Source: Sphagnum magellanicum (taxonomy: Eukaryota > Streptophyta > Sphagnopsida > Sphagnales > Sphagnaceae). From it: DNA of 64,000 bases. The stretch lies in assembly GCA_021904315.1 (NCBI GenBank), contig CM038923.1, positions 7,012,038 to 7,076,037 on the forward strand. Direction: 5' to 3'. The translations under genes and the position numbers were made by a program. Below the pieces are notes generated by a model. That model saw only the letters and a list, made by a program, of their open reading frames with translations. It did not search any database and was not told the origin of the DNA. The number at the start of each line of letters is the position of its first letter. The stretch's first letter is position 1. Positions 23,826 to 36,490 of the stretch are shown here, piece after piece.

Positions 23826-24136
23826 GTACATGGATGAAACTCACAAAATGGATGAAAATTGAACATCAATGAATTTTTTGGATGATAATTACAAGTAAAT
23901 GAATTACTTGGATGAAAGATTTGACATGTTGAAATGTATGAATGAAACTAATTCCAAAACAGTTATGTTGGATGAAAACCACATGTACATGGATGAAAGT
24001 TACAAAATGGATGAAATATTTTGATGAATGTGGAACATGAATGAACTTTTGGATGATAATTGGAAGTAAAAGAATTTTTTGGATGATAATTCTAACTGGT
24101 TGAATGTATGGATGAAAGTAATTCCAAATAATTATG
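23826..24136 (+). repeat. tandem duplication, about 159 bp unit
   Basis: GTACATGGATGAAAC at 23826 recurs as GTACATGGATGAAAG at 23985. Both units then carry ACAAAATGGATGAAA, a GAACATSAATGAA word, TTGGATGATAATT, GAATGTATGGATGAAA-like text and end near AATTCCAAA...GTTATG / AATTATG. The unit is itself built from GGATGAAA words. Confidence 0.8.
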
Positions 24137-24700
24137 ACACATGCAAATTACTAAACTTACTTAATTTTCATGTCAAACTTCATATGTGAAAAAAGGTGTC
24201 AAAGGTGAAACTCAAAAGAACTACATTACAATGTAATAAGGTGAAACAATAACTTGTGTAAATTAAGTTAAATCACACAATAAATCAAGGATAGGGAATC
24301 CACATAATGATAGAATGGGAAAATGCTTAAAAAATTAGTGAATATTGCACTACACACATCATGTTGAAAAATATTTTTATTTCTACAACAAAATGCATTC
24401 CAAAACAATAAAACCCATAATAGTCCTATTTAACAATTATCTAATGACATTGCAACTTAATTTGCCTCCATGACTTTAACATGAGCTAATAATTTATGAA
24501 CTTCATTCCAACTCTAGGATGGATAATGGATGAATGGTTATCTAATCCCATAATACATGGCACATTGTAAAATGTAATACAAGTGTTTACATTGCACCCA
24601 CGGCCCTCACTTGTTGAGGGATGCAAACATCATGGAAGAAAAATCCATGCAACTGCAAGCCGCGTAATCACTAATGGTTATCTCATATTGCTTATGGTTT
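24137..24700. other. AT-rich spacer, nothing identified
   Basis: No coding frame with family motifs, paired ends or tandem structure was seen. Confidence 0.5.
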
Positions 24701-27700
24701 TCTAATAGTCCTTAAAGGAGGTGGTAAATCCATCCATATTTCGGAGGAGGAATGTTTGAGGGAGTTAATAGTGTGGCTTCAAGAATTCGTCCCACCTCCC
24801 ACTTGTTTTCTTGCAAAATGGATAGTTTGAATGTGTTGGGATGACAAATCTTCTTCCCATTCCTTGATTTCAGCCTAACATTTAGATCCAATGGCTTATA
24901 GACATGGGCTAAAGTACCATTACCAAAGATATTCTGAAGGGCACATGCAAATGGTTGGTTTATGAGTGCAGATCTATCATCCCTAACATGATTGATGATG
25001 GGACATTTTAACTTTTCCGAGAGCAAGAAAACCAGCCTCTTCCAATGCCACCACCTCAATTTGAATGGGATTTGTCCCTGCTTGTAAAGGTCAAAATGAA
25101 GGCAAGGCTAGCCTATCAAGTGCATATTTCCTGTTCATCCCTCCCACACAACAAATAAGGTCATCATGACAAAATTGAAACTTATGTAGTTCAATTGATA
25201 CACCTTTGGTTGCAAATTAATAACCAACATAACATGGAGTAGGAATACCATGATTTGTTTGTTTTGAAATTATTTTGGCTTTGCAGTAGTGTTTAGTATT
25301 TTTTTGCAACATTGAACAAAAAATGTTCGCCTTTGAAAGGCAATGTTCAATTCACCAAATGACGTCCCCAAAAAAACACTCAAGGACCTGCACACCATTG
25401 TGGGTGATAATAAGAATAGGGCCGCTAGTCTCCCCCACATCCGTAGTTGATGACTAGTTCATTGGAGCCATTGCATTGGCCACTTTCAGACGAGAAAAGT
25501 TCACCCAATCATGCTGGTGTGAATTTTCTTCTGACCTAGGTGGAAGGTTTGCCTTGTATTTGGTTGATCCAAACACTTCCTCACCTTCCAAATAAGGTAT
25601 TTTAACAAAAAGACTATAGCTTGAAGTGTATTTGATAACTACAACAACAATTTGGACTAGGTCCCCGGATTAACTAACCTTATGCAAACATTATTTTCAT
25701 TATTGTTCAAATTGGTCCCAAATGCACCTCCTTGTAAAAAAAATAATACAATGAAAACTGCCTGAATGTTTGCACGTAATCATCAAACATTGCAACAAAG
25801 AGGTAAATACCCCTTTTGTCAAATCGTTGGAGCCAAATGTTATGGACTATCTCAAATAAGTTACAAGTCAACATATTAACTTCCTCCTCCAAAGAGAATT
25901 TCTATAATCACATAAAAGGAATGAAGTTAGAATTTAGGAAAGACATATGGAACATCAAATTTGAATAAAATATTTTTAAAGAACTTACATCCAACATGAA
26001 GCCTCCCCATTGTTGCACACGAAAGTGTTAGAAGCCGAACCAATTGTTGAACTCGTGAATGGTGCCTTTGTTGGCAGCTCCAGATGAATACCACCAAGAT
26101 TGAATGGTAGCATATCAAAGGTTAACTTCTTCCAAGGATGTGGCTTTTTTGTACCCATAACAAAGGGCTTTGTGTTGATCATGGAATTTTGGTGCGATCA
26201 ACTACTTGGTGTGTTTGTCAAAAGCTAAGTTTAATGGAAAAAAACACATTTGCTATTTGTCAACCATCTTGATCGTAGGATCTCCAATCCCATAAATAAT
26301 TTGAACAACATTCCAATTTGCTTACACATTATCTGCCATGAACCTTTTGAAGACGAGCATACTGAACCCTTTCTTCTCAATAACTACGTTCAGTTTCTTC
26401 GATAGAATGCATTGAGCTTATGTGTCCTCAGGGTGCATGTCACAAATCACAATTGTCATGACTTAACAATAGATTGGGTCATAAACATTGCAAACCATGG
26501 TCATCCATCCTTGAACATGTTTTACGTGATCAAACATCATTCACACATTTTGCAAATCATCACTCGAATGCATTTGCTGGACCAAATCAAATTTGAACGC
26601 AACTTTATCAACAGACATCTTGAACAAATAAACCTTCTACCCAACCTATTGACTAGGAAAACAATTGTCTTGAATATAGTCATAACCAGACAATGCCTTC
26701 AATTTTAAGATATAGTCAATGGAGCCCGAATTACCAAAACAATGCTTTACTAAAGCAATTAGGTTGCATATGTTAGGAAAGCACAAAGGAATGAATTTTA
26801 ACAATGTTTGATCTAGTTTTTCACCTTTGAGAAACTCCATAGGACCTTCTCCATCTTCGTTGAACAAGTGATGAAAAAGATATTTCTAATTTGTAAACAA
26901 AGCAATAGCCAAAGTGGTAGTAGTTGGTGTGCAACAAACCTCATCTATAACCATGTTCTTCATCTTTTAGAAGGATTTTTAACACTTGTTATCTACAACT
27001 GGATGGGCATGGGTGCCCAGGTGGATCGCAGCTTTTGAAAGATTTAAAAATTTGTAAACAACATAATACATTTTGCGATTGCAAGTTTGTAAGTGGGTGA
27101 AAAATTGCAAAACTTACAATTGGTGGTACGAATCAGGGATTTCACGAGACATTGTCTAAATATTGGAAGTTACAAATAATCACCATTGCAAATAACTTCA
27201 TTGCGTGTAGAAGAACAAGACAAAAATCATTTTGACAACACAAATGTCCGTGACATTTTGTCATTCAACAAATTCTTGATGTTAGCGGTTTACAACTTGC
27301 ACCAAGCATGACCATTTTGTCCATACCTTGTAATTGTCCGAAATGTCCGGAATGTCCCAATGGATGATGAATAGGAGAAAGTTCAAATAATATCTCACCA
27401 TTAAATTTTGTGGGAAGACAATTCACAAACTCAATTATGATGGCACCATAGTCAAGAGGCTTCAATTCATAACAAACATGTGGGGTCAGGGACATTGCTT
27501 TTAATGATTCAATAATGTTGGAAAAAAAATTGTTTGTGGCACATCTATTCGCAAAAACTACTTTTTGACAACGCACGAATTCATGAAGATAAGGACAACA
27601 ACATCAAGAAAGGAATGTTTGTCTTCATCAAAAAATCACAAAGGTCAATAAATGATGACTCTGCAATCAATACATAGAACTTTGATTCGTGAGGATTTGC

Positions 27701-27850
27701 ATTGGGTTTTTCCTTCATCATGACTCCTTGTGCAACAATGTTAACCAATGATGCAAATCTGCCTGGTGTTAAAACAATATCTTGAGAATTGTTAAGCACA
27801 TTTTTGTCAATGATCTAATACTTGCCCTTGGTGACAATCTAAAACATCCC
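24700..27850 (-). pseudogene. transposase-like gene remnant (DNA transposon)
   Basis: Minus-strand coding segments lie in a consistent order from right to left. PGRFASLVNIVAQGV is near 27750, FVNCLPTKFNGEILFELSPI near 27400, and GPMEFLKGEKLDQTLLKFIP near 26830. Next come GWMTMVCNVYDPIYC (about 26480-26520), ADNVQANWNVVQIIYG (about 26290-26340) and WHFRVQQWGGFMLD (about 25990-26030). NLFEIVHNIWLQRFDKRGIY (about 25800-25860), LEGEEVFGSTKYKANLPP (about 25550) and a 115-residue open stretch at 24712-25059 follow. The middle part resembles the DDE region of a MULE-like or other large streptophyte transposase, which would cut and paste its own DNA; the exact superfamily is uncertain. Several stops and frameshifts separate the segments, so it is a pseudogene. 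A second fragment of the family is at 58.06-58.62 kb. Confidence 0.6.
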
Positions 27851-29925
27851 TCTAACGTTCACATTCGAAACCTAGTAAACATTACTTAAAACATTGTCTT
27901 CCATGTGATAAGCTTCCTTAGAAATATGCATAGATCTTCGCCGAAACACAAACATTGCATAAAAAACGTTCTCAATCATTTGCACAACTCTAAAATCAAC
28001 AACCAAGATGGTAAGATCTAGCTTTGCTACAACATGGAAAGTAACCATTGAGATTAAAAAAGAAGGTAGTCAATAAGATAAATCTAACATCAGTTTCACA
28101 ATTAGATAACAAAAGATGTCGCTACATCAAGAACTTTATTTGAAGGCAAGATGAGGAACTAAAAATAAAAAATTCAACATGAAAGATAGAAATATAGAAA
28201 TATAGAAGCATATTATTATTAAAATGCAAGGACAAGTAACAATAGGGTGAAAAAGGTAATCTCTAATCATAAGGAACAATGTGAAAGGACTAGAAAAAAA
28301 TTAATTGGTGAAATGGATATATTTTTCCTCTTGCATAAAATCTAAAGATACAATTAACAATGCAATAACAAGAATACTATTGGCAACAAAAAAAGAAATT
28401 AAAATTACCATATATAAAACATTAATTTTTTTTTACAACAATCCCAACATTGCACAAAGAATGGCATTGAAAAGGCACATAAATTTGTCCAATTCATCTT
28501 TCGATAATCCTAATGACTAAATCGGAATCCCAGATATGTGGTGGGAAGTATGATTGGAACGATTCGGAGCCAAAGAGATGGTAGTATGCCTCCATTAATA
28601 CAAACCCGAAAATGGCCACTTTAGACCATTGTCCCAAGACCAAGTCCAATGGAATCATGTAATCCTATTCATGAAAGCATTAAAATGGTCCCAAGGCATT
28701 TTGATTTAGTCTCGGAGAAAATTGAATCAAATTGTTAAAAAGCATTAGCCATGACGGTAGCTACTAGCCCAAAAAAAAAAGCATGAAGAAGGCAGCAAAG
28801 TTTGCTAAACTATGTAAATGTATTTCATATCAAAAGCACAAAAAATACACATGTCAAATAATGTTGTAGGAAGTTACACAAAATAAGAAAAAAGAATAAT
28901 GCAAAAAATTAAATATAAAATAAATACTTTATGTGATCAACCTTTGAGAAAACCTTCGATAGACCAACCTTGGAAGAAAAAAAAAAAAACATTTACAAAA
29001 CATTTATTGATGACTGAGGTCATCAACAGCCATGCAACTTTTAAAAGTCAAGGAAAAAAATGGAGAAGGCATGGGTTTCTCCTAAAAATATCCATAAGAA
29101 ATGGACAATATGCATATAACATACTTCCTATAGAACATGGTGGGTGGAATCTACTGGGATTGTTGACATACTTGTTGAGAGGGGAAAGGGGTAAAAAAGA
29201 AGACAAACAACAATAAATAAAAATAGCATATAACAACTAATAAAAAGACATTAGGTGCAATCGTGCGAATTATACACAAATAATCACAAATCTTTTCCTG
29301 AAAATCAACTAAAGATCACAAAATAATAGGATGTGGTAGAATTGAAGAATAATTGTTTATATATATATAATCTATAAAAACAAATATGTTTTAAAGGTAG
29401 TCTCACATATATCCCCCATAGTGAAATAATTATGGATGGTTACAAAAGATAATTGTAAATAGTAGACTTCCTGTTGAAGGGTATTTTATATAAGAGATAA
29501 TACTTTCGTCCTAAATACAATGAACATAAATTAATAATTATTGCAATCAACTAAATCAAAAGATTAAATGGTGTGACTTTAAAAGCATCAAGGGAATCAT
29601 AGTCCAAACAATATGATAGATGTACATGAACACCTAGTTTTGTGCATCTAAATATGAAATATTTTGAATTTGGATGTGGTGTAAATGTACATTTCACATA
29701 TGTGTATATACTAGACATGTGAATGCTCCATACAAAACTACCGTTTGCATGTGCCATAAACATGTACTTAATGTATGTGTGATTAATATTTAAGCACCAA
29801 CAAAATACATCAAGGAAATATGCATTTGAGATGTATGAAGTTGGAACATATTAAGGTGTTTATGATATATGCATATTTGCTAAAACAATTTGTAAATGAA
29901 CCATGTGTGAATATGGAAAATGTTT
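27851..29925. other. spacer, no clear gene
   Basis: A minus-strand stretch near 28520-28680 (MIPLDLVLGQWSKVAIFGF) looks weakly coding and could be an upstream remnant of the transposase-like gene at 24.7-27.85 kb. A plus-strand frame at 28899-29216 is lysine-rich over an A-run and is probably chance. The rest is AT-rich and unremarkable. Confidence 0.4.
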
Positions 29926-30347
29926 CATTACAACAAAATGTGTCCCTATACATTAAATGATTTCATTAGATTTTGAGTGAATTCACCAATCATAGTAAAT
30001 GGGGATTAGTTGGAAAGTAGTGAATTCACTTGTCTATTAAACAAGGACTAATGAACTGCACCCATAGGTCCAAACTTTTTAAGGTGTATCACTATGGACA
30101 AAAATGACCTAGTCCTTAATAGAATCCTTTTTTGTCCTATATTTTGATCCCCGTCAACATTAATTAGTCAAAATGTGTCAAATATTTTATAAGTACCATA
30201 TTTTAGACCATTACAATTTAAAATTCCATTAATCTCAGCCATTTTGTGTCTTTACATGGTCAAATAGGACTATGTACTAGAATATAAAACCATGACAATA
30301 TTTTGGTACTCCTTAAAGAATTTGGACCCCCACAATTTGTAGTAATG
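29926..30347. mobile_element. CACTA-type non-autonomous element, 422 bp
   Basis: The left end CATTACAACAAAATGTG and the reverse complement of the right end, CATTACTACAAATTGTG, form terminal inverted repeats flanked by a 3 bp duplication TTT (29923-29925 and 30348-30350). CAYTAC ends with 3 bp target duplication fit the CACTA superfamily. The left 145 bp (GATTTCATTAGATTTTGAGT ... GAACTGCACCCA) align with the shorter element at 36491-36644, so this copy has extra internal sequence. No transposase is encoded. Confidence 0.72.
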
Positions 30348-30350
30348 TTT

Positions 30351-31139
30351 CAAGACTTGAAAATAGTACATATGGCACTCACTAGATGTCTAAAGTTCAC
30401 ATTCTGATTTTTCATGTAATTATACAAGAATTGGCAATTTGGAGATGACACACATGACAAACATAAATTATCATGTCCCAACATATTTGGGTGAACATGG
30501 AACTAATAAATAATAATAATAATATATTTTACAAAAATTATTCATTTCCCCTCGAGCTTTTATGAAAACAAGTGGGGATTATCATGACCTATTCCAATCA
30601 AATGAGCACACATCCATAGTGATGTGGGCTATATATACAAAATGCAACTAATCTCCAATGTAGACATTTCCAAACTTTTTCGTTGAACTTTATTTTGTCA
30701 ACTCCAAAGGTGTGATGACAATGGGTTATAATGTACATGATGTATGAAGAAAATTTTTAGCTTACAATAAAATAAAACTAAAGAATGTGAAAATTTAATT
30801 TTTAGTGATGATTTCAAATTTTTATCATTTTTCAAGATGAAACATTGAATCTATAAGGAATTTGCACATTTTCAAAATTCATATTTATTCAATAATGAAT
30901 AACAAAAAAAATTGTGATGCATTGGGGAACATTTAAATATGTTTTAGAACAAGTTACAAAAAACTTATTCAAAAATTCATTTGCATATAAAAAAAATTTT
31001 AGGAAAAAAGATGTGCAGTCCTTTTCCAACGTAATTCATCTGGCTCCTAGTTATAAGTTTTGACTCGGATGTCATTAATTATGATGTATACAAGAAATGC
31101 AAGAACAAGTCTTAGAAGACTTGGTATTCTCTGATTCAC
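30351..31139. other. AT-rich spacer, nothing identified
   Basis: No coding frame with motifs, tandem repeats or paired ends were recognised. Confidence 0.5.
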
Positions 31140-32110
31140 TAAAATTTGTTTGATTACATGTATACGATTAGAAACTTTCATAATCCTTTTCTTTCAATCT
31201 TCCATTATGTGAGTTTGAATCATTTGAATGACAAGAAGTTGTTTTTCTTTGTGCAACATGAGCTTTTGACAACCGTGGACATTGTTGTAAAGCTCTATTA
31301 TGAAGAAGTGTTAGATGAAAATTTGAGATCATCATCTAGAACCAAAGCATTGATGGATAAGGTGATGGAATAGGTGTGAAAAGATCATACCTCTACCTTC
31401 ATGAAACATTTTCCATTGTGAAACCTTATGTTTGGTCTAGAATTCTTAAAACAAATTCAACTCCATTATGATATGAAATATGACCTGAAAATGCTAACCA
31501 AGAAGCTACAAATGATAAATTTTGCACACAAGTGACAAATGAGTAGAAGGTTTTCTGGTTGAAGCTCTGGAACCGATCCGAGGTTTTGAAGGAGGATGTG
31601 AAGTTGCCAAAGCATGGGTTTTTGGATGGCACATTCAATAAATGGCTACACAAAGCTACTTTTTGGTCCCAAGTACAAAACTATCCAATTCCAGTCTTTG
31701 AATTTAACTGTGCTTACAACTAATCCAAATTAACATCAAGATTGTTGAAGTTGGATGTTGAGGCGTAAAAATGATTTTCTACGATTGTCACAAATCTCAA
31801 CCTTCAATTCATGGAGTGTGAAAATGTCCCTTCCTTGTCACAATATATTCATGAATGGAGATTGTCCCTTTGGGGGACATTTTTCTTTCATGAATTCAAG
31901 TCAAAGGACACCATTCGAAAAAGTAAATTGTGGGAATGGTAGATTGGTGGGATCAAAACTTTCAAACATGTTTTTTATAGGTAATCCCGAATCAAACTTT
32001 CTTTGATTTATTGCAATTTCTATAGTATTTTCATTTGAAAGACTTTGAATAGTTCCCCTTATAATAGTTTTGGTTTTATTTTGGATGTAGGTATTTCCAT
32101 TTTGTGCTTT
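31140..32110 (+). pseudogene. transposon-associated gene remnant (FGKW family)
   Basis: A plus-strand open stretch at 31146-31373 is followed by KVFWLKLWNRSEVLKEDVKL and PKHGFLDGTFNKWLHKATFW (about 31545-31665). The second part aligns with KKVLWLKQWNQCLRKAHKFP / KVDLLDIIFGKWHDF at 55325-55435, next to a kinase pseudogene. Shared residues are K-V-x-W-L-K-x-W-N, then K-x-P-K-x-x-x-L-D, then F-x-K-W. Function unknown; recurrence near kinase-like sequences suggests a protein encoded by the same transposon family. Stops and frame changes make it a pseudogene. Confidence 0.5.
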
Positions 32111-33651
32111 TGCAAGGGGGGCCATCTTTGAAATATTAAGACTTGCAACAACACATCTTAGGTTTTACAACTGGTTAATAAAATGACTATTGTCTTTTTT
32201 TACTACAATTGTAACTACAAGTTCATGTTTATGATTGTGTAGTTGTAAAGGACATTGTGGTGCCATATGGCATTATGGTTTTATGATTATATTTGATATC
32301 ACAACTTAATGGTTTTTACACAAATATCAAACTTTCAAAAATGTATTTTAAATTTATTTTAATCATAAAAAATTAGGTAATAACAAGATTCCATTGATTC
32401 TTGCAACTTTTGGTGAATAATAACAATTTATGGTTGTGTGATGTTGATGTGGCATGTCACATGGCAATGAGGTTGACTAGTAGTCGCAACACCTCATGAC
32501 TTGTGACACTAATTTCACATCATGATTCATGTCATTGATTTGATGAATTAATCTCATTTATTAACTAGTTGAAAATATTATTGTCCTTTGGGTGAAAGCA
32601 TGGTAAAGTATGCCAATGAGGGTATTTTTTTTTTTGGTGGAAAGTATCCATAAACTAAGACTTAATACATTGAACTCATGAATTGTTTTAGTTTAATGAT
32701 CAATAAGAGGAAGATTTTTTACTTCATTGCATAGTATTGAATAACTACATGTTTTAATATGCATTTAAGTACATTTTTACAAATACAAGTACAAGAAAGT
32801 AGGTGTGACACTCCTATTTCAAGTATATGAAAGTATGATGAAAGTACAATTATAATTGAATTTTTTGTACTTTCAAATGGATAGAGCACTAATATGTATC
32901 AATATGTTTTAAAAAGTTTCATATCATAGTCATAATTTATCAAAGTTCTCATATAAAAGTATGTTGGAAATTTTGAAAACCCAACTAGTTTAAAACATAT
33001 TTTTCACTCATTTTTCTTCCATGAAAATTCCTCACATTTTATGTGTAGCTTACTTTAAACTCAATGGAGTGCACCATTGTTTCATAATGAAAGTTAAAGA
33101 AGTTTTCAATAAGTTTTTTCATGATTACGCCATAAATGTGACTGTGATTTCATGTGTGATTATATTTTTGGCATATTTTACCATGTTTTCACCCCTTTGC
33201 GATTAATAACGATTTGATTTTCCATGTGACAATGACATGGCATGCCATTTGGCAACAAGGTGTCACAAATTTTCATGGCAATCCATGATTTTTTGTGACA
33301 CCATAAGTTTTTGTGTGTTTTGAATTTATAGCACCAATATTTGTCATGGCATGCCATAATTTTTTGTGTGCCATGAGGTTTTTGAAGTTATGAATCCACA
33401 TGCATGTGTATGTGTATTAAACAATCTATTGTTAACTTGTAATTATAACGACAATATTAATAGTCATTTTGAAAAAGGTGACACATAATTCCATAACTTT
33501 TTAACTATTTAACATAGTAGCTTAGGTTAACATACCTATTAAATTAACCTATGTATGTAGGCTATTTAGTAAAAACCTACTTTGTAATATAGATTACCTT
33601 GTAAGTTATTGATTAGACATAAAAAATTTACTACATCTAGTATGTTTAAAT
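32111..33651. other. spacer with two short related repeats
   Basis: Near 33225-33300 and 33335-33400 the text GACATGGCATGCCAT / TCATGGCATGCCATAA and TTTTTTGTGACACCAT / TTTTTTGTGTGCCAT repeats with a spacing of about 70-90 bp, partly as inverted words. A TAACTACAAG...TAGTTGTA inverted pair lies near 32213-32250. No gene. Confidence 0.45.
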
Positions 33652-33839
33652 CATTAGTACAAAAGTGGGGTGTAATTCATTAGCCTCAATCACTGTGGGA
33701 CCTTTAAAGTGAAATAAGTTCATTACATTTTAATGATTTCACCTTGGTTAAAGTTATTTCACTATAATATCATTATGTAAACATCGTGTTTCACTATTAA
33801 TTGACATAATTCACTATTATAATTTACTGTGGTAAATAG

Positions 33840-34950
33840 GTTTATTTTTATGTTGTTGTTTTCAATACCCCATGTTACTTTATGATATACCTTATACTAT
33901 TTTTTATTACCTTAACTATTTTACGTTATTCTACATTAAAGTATCATAATTAGGTTATTATATGCTTTTTATTTTAAGTTATTTTAAATTAAATTATTCA
34001 ACTAACCTTAGGCTATACCTTAGGTTATTTTATTTTAAGTTAATATATGTTATTTCAAGTTATACTTTAGGTTATTCAAGGTCATTTTACTTTCTATTAT
34101 TATAAATTATTTTATCTTAAATATATATAATAATCTAAAATAATCTAAAATAAAATATAATGATTTGAAGTAAAATAACTTAGAATAGCCGATAATAGCA
34201 TATGACAAATAATTTAGAATAACTTACAATAAAATAACTACTAATAGCCTATGATAATATAACCTAAAATATCCAATAATAGTTTATAATAAAATAACCA
34301 CCAATATTCACTAATATAATATCCACTATCAATCACCAATAGCTTATGATATTTTAACCTAAAATAATCACCAATATCCACCATTAAAATATTCACCAAT
34401 AGCCATTAATAGCCTATGATAATTTAGCCCAAAATAATTACCAATAACCACTAATAAAATATTTAATAACATCCATTAATAGAATAGCCACTAATGGCCA
34501 TTAATAAAATAGGCACTAATAGCCACTAATAAAATAGCCATTAATAAAATATTCATTAATAACCACCAATAAAATAACAACCAATAGCCACAAATAAAAT
34601 AACCAACAATAGTCACCAATAGAATAGCCACAAATAATTTATGATAATATAACCTATACTAATTAATAATAACATAAAGTGAAATAACCAAAAATAACCT
34701 CACATAGTCAAAAATAGCCTAAGATGAAATAATTTAGAATAGCAAAAAAAACTTATAATAGTTATAAATAATCTAAAGTGAAATAACCTACAATAACCAA
34801 AAATAATTTAGAATGATCGAATGTAACCTAGGGTGAAATAACTAAAAATAGCCATAAATAATCGTAAATAATGTAGGGTGAAATAACTTAGAACAATGAA
34901 ATATAACCTTAGAATAGTTAAAAGTAGCTTAACATAGGTAGTATTATTAT
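33840..34950. repeat. degenerate inverted array of TTATTTTAAGTTA / TAACCTAAAATAA
   Basis: To about 34105 the text is built from plus-sense words such as TTAGGTTATTTTATTTTAAG and TTATTTCAAGTTATAC. From about 34130 it switches to the complementary sense (AATAATCTAAAATAATCTAA, AATAGCCACTAATAAAATA, AAATAACCTAAAATAACC). The array as a whole is therefore an imperfect giant inverted repeat, with a shorter left arm (about 260 bp) and a longer right arm (about 800 bp). The period is irregular (about 10-25 bp). Confidence 0.75.
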
Positions 34951-35229
34951 ATTAACAAAAGAACTATCCATTTATTAAACCTTTTTTTTTTCAAAAGAAT
35001 GGTCAATAAAATCTTATTGAATAGTGATATTCAAAAAAAAATTGTTCAAATGATTTTACACTTTAAAAAATAAATAAATGTAATTGTGTACATTATTGAA
35101 AAAAAATTTAATTAAACTTTAATCATTTCATTTGGACAAAATCTCAATAAGATATGAATTTTCAAATTTTATGTTTTTGTAATGTTTAAAATGAAGCATT
35201 TGATAAATAGAATATAATGTAACACATTA

Positions 35230-35335
35230 TCACAAGAAGTGTGGTGGTTTGATGGTAGGGGTGTTTGCCTCCATCCTAAAGGTCAAGGGATCAAACCTCA
35301 CAAATGGGATGTTTGTGGTCAACAGTGATAAGTTG
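35230..35335 (+). repeat. tRNA-derived SINE-like fragment
   Basis: TGGTTTGATGGTAGGGGTG fits an RNA polymerase III A box, and GGGATCAAACCTC about 45 bases further fits the B-box pattern GWTCRANNC. Spacing suits a tRNA-derived promoter. No poly-A tail or duplication was confirmed, so it may be an eroded fragment. Confidence 0.4.
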
Positions 35336-35734
35336 ACCGAATATTCTTCTATGTAATTCCTTAGAGTAGATGTTTACTTTGGTTGATTATATGACCTATG
35401 TACTTAGGCTAGGTAGGTAATGACACATGTTAATAATTCATAGGCTAAAAATCATGAAATTATCAATAATATTAAATAATTTAAATTTAATTGATTTCCA
35501 TGCTACCTAATTAATTAATTAGCAAGTGAAATGGTTTGATAAATTTATATTTCACTTGAAAGTGACCTTGTTTCATTAAGGACTAATGGATCAATTCACT
35601 ATTTGTAATAACTAGTCCCTGTTCGCTAGGGGTTGACTAGTTTCACCATGGTAAAAATGTCCAAATTCACTCAAAATTTAGTGAAACCCATAATGAATTA
35701 AGACGCATTTTGGTGTAGTGAATATACCTAGAAT

Positions 35735-36430
35735 TTGTTACCTTATTAATAGGTTAACCTAGATTTTTAGTTTTAGTTTTTTTGCCAAGTCAACTTAAGT
35801 AACTTCATTACAATATATTTTATCAAGTTTGTAAGCACCTCAAGTTTGTGCAACTAGATACAATTATGATGCAACTATGATGCGATTAATTATATGCAAT
35901 TAGATGCGACATAATTATCTTAAGTTTTTTTTTAAAACCTAAGAATGCTTAGGTTAACCTAGGTTAGGTTTATAAATAGATTTACAAATTAGTTCATCTT
36001 AAATCAACTTGGGAGGTCTAGGTTTAAACTAGGTTGGTAGGTAGTAGTTAGGTTGACCTAAGTCAACCTAGGATGGCCATGGTTAATTCAAGGCAAATTT
36101 TTTTGAACTTTATAACTTTGTGTTAAATATAATTAGTATAAAAAAATATGGTAATGCAATGGATGACGACTTGAATCCCAAAATGAGGGTGAGGGGTTCA
36201 AGTCCTCACTTTTGCAACCTATGATATTTAGGCCACTTGGCTTAGGTTAGGTAGCTTAGTCTAAGCTTCTTGGGCTAGGAATCCAACGTTTGTTTTTAAT
36301 CTAGGCCACCTAGCTTAAACCTTAAGTAAACTAGGTTGCTTAACATAGGCAGTTGACCAAACTAAGTTAAGCTAGGTTGATTATTGGTTAATTTAGGTTG
36401 ACTTTTGGTCATGTGCAATGATTCATAAAT
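35735..36430. repeat. TAACCTAGGTTA-rich degenerate array
   Basis: Repeated words TTAGGTTAACCTAGGTTAGG, CTAGGTTGGTAGG, AGGTTGACCTAAGTCAACC and CTAAGTTAAGCTAGGTTG form a loose, often palindromic array similar in vocabulary to 22.3 kb. Between them, 35850-35915 has four GATGCAACT / GATGCGA words like the subterminal motifs of the CACTA-type element at 45865. Confidence 0.55.
36150..36235 (+). repeat. tRNA-derived SINE-like fragment with B box
   Basis: GGTTCAAGTCC (36196-36206 region) is a textbook polymerase III B box with a T-arm-like stem around it (GAGGGG...CCTCAC), preceded about 45 bases upstream by TGGTAATGCAATGG, which fits an A box loosely. It does not fold into a full tRNA by eye. It is probably a SINE fragment. 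Confidence 0.4.
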
Positions 36431-36490
36431 TTTTGTTTATAAATTTTTGACACATGTCATCCATTAAGGTGTCTTTTGTAACATTTAATC

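Larger units (their letters stand above)
33652..35720. mobile_element. CACTA-type element enclosing degenerate inverted array
   Basis: The left end CATTAGTACAAAAGTGGGG and the reverse complement of the right end, CACTACACCAAAATGCG, share the CAYTA-x-x-x-CAAAA pattern. Both ends sit next to an exact 3 bp duplication AAT (33649-33651 and 35721-35723). The right subterminal 150 bp align, in reverse orientation, with the small elements at 29926 and 36491 (TCACTAAATTTTGAGTGAAT, AACAGGGACTAGT, CATTAGTCC). The interior holds a roughly 1.1 kb inverted array and a SINE-like insert. No transposase is encoded, so it is non-autonomous. Confidence 0.7.

Noticed and set aside
28899-29216. 105-residue plus-strand reading frame
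   Set aside because: Lysine-rich over an A-run, no family motif, AT-rich context; probably chance.
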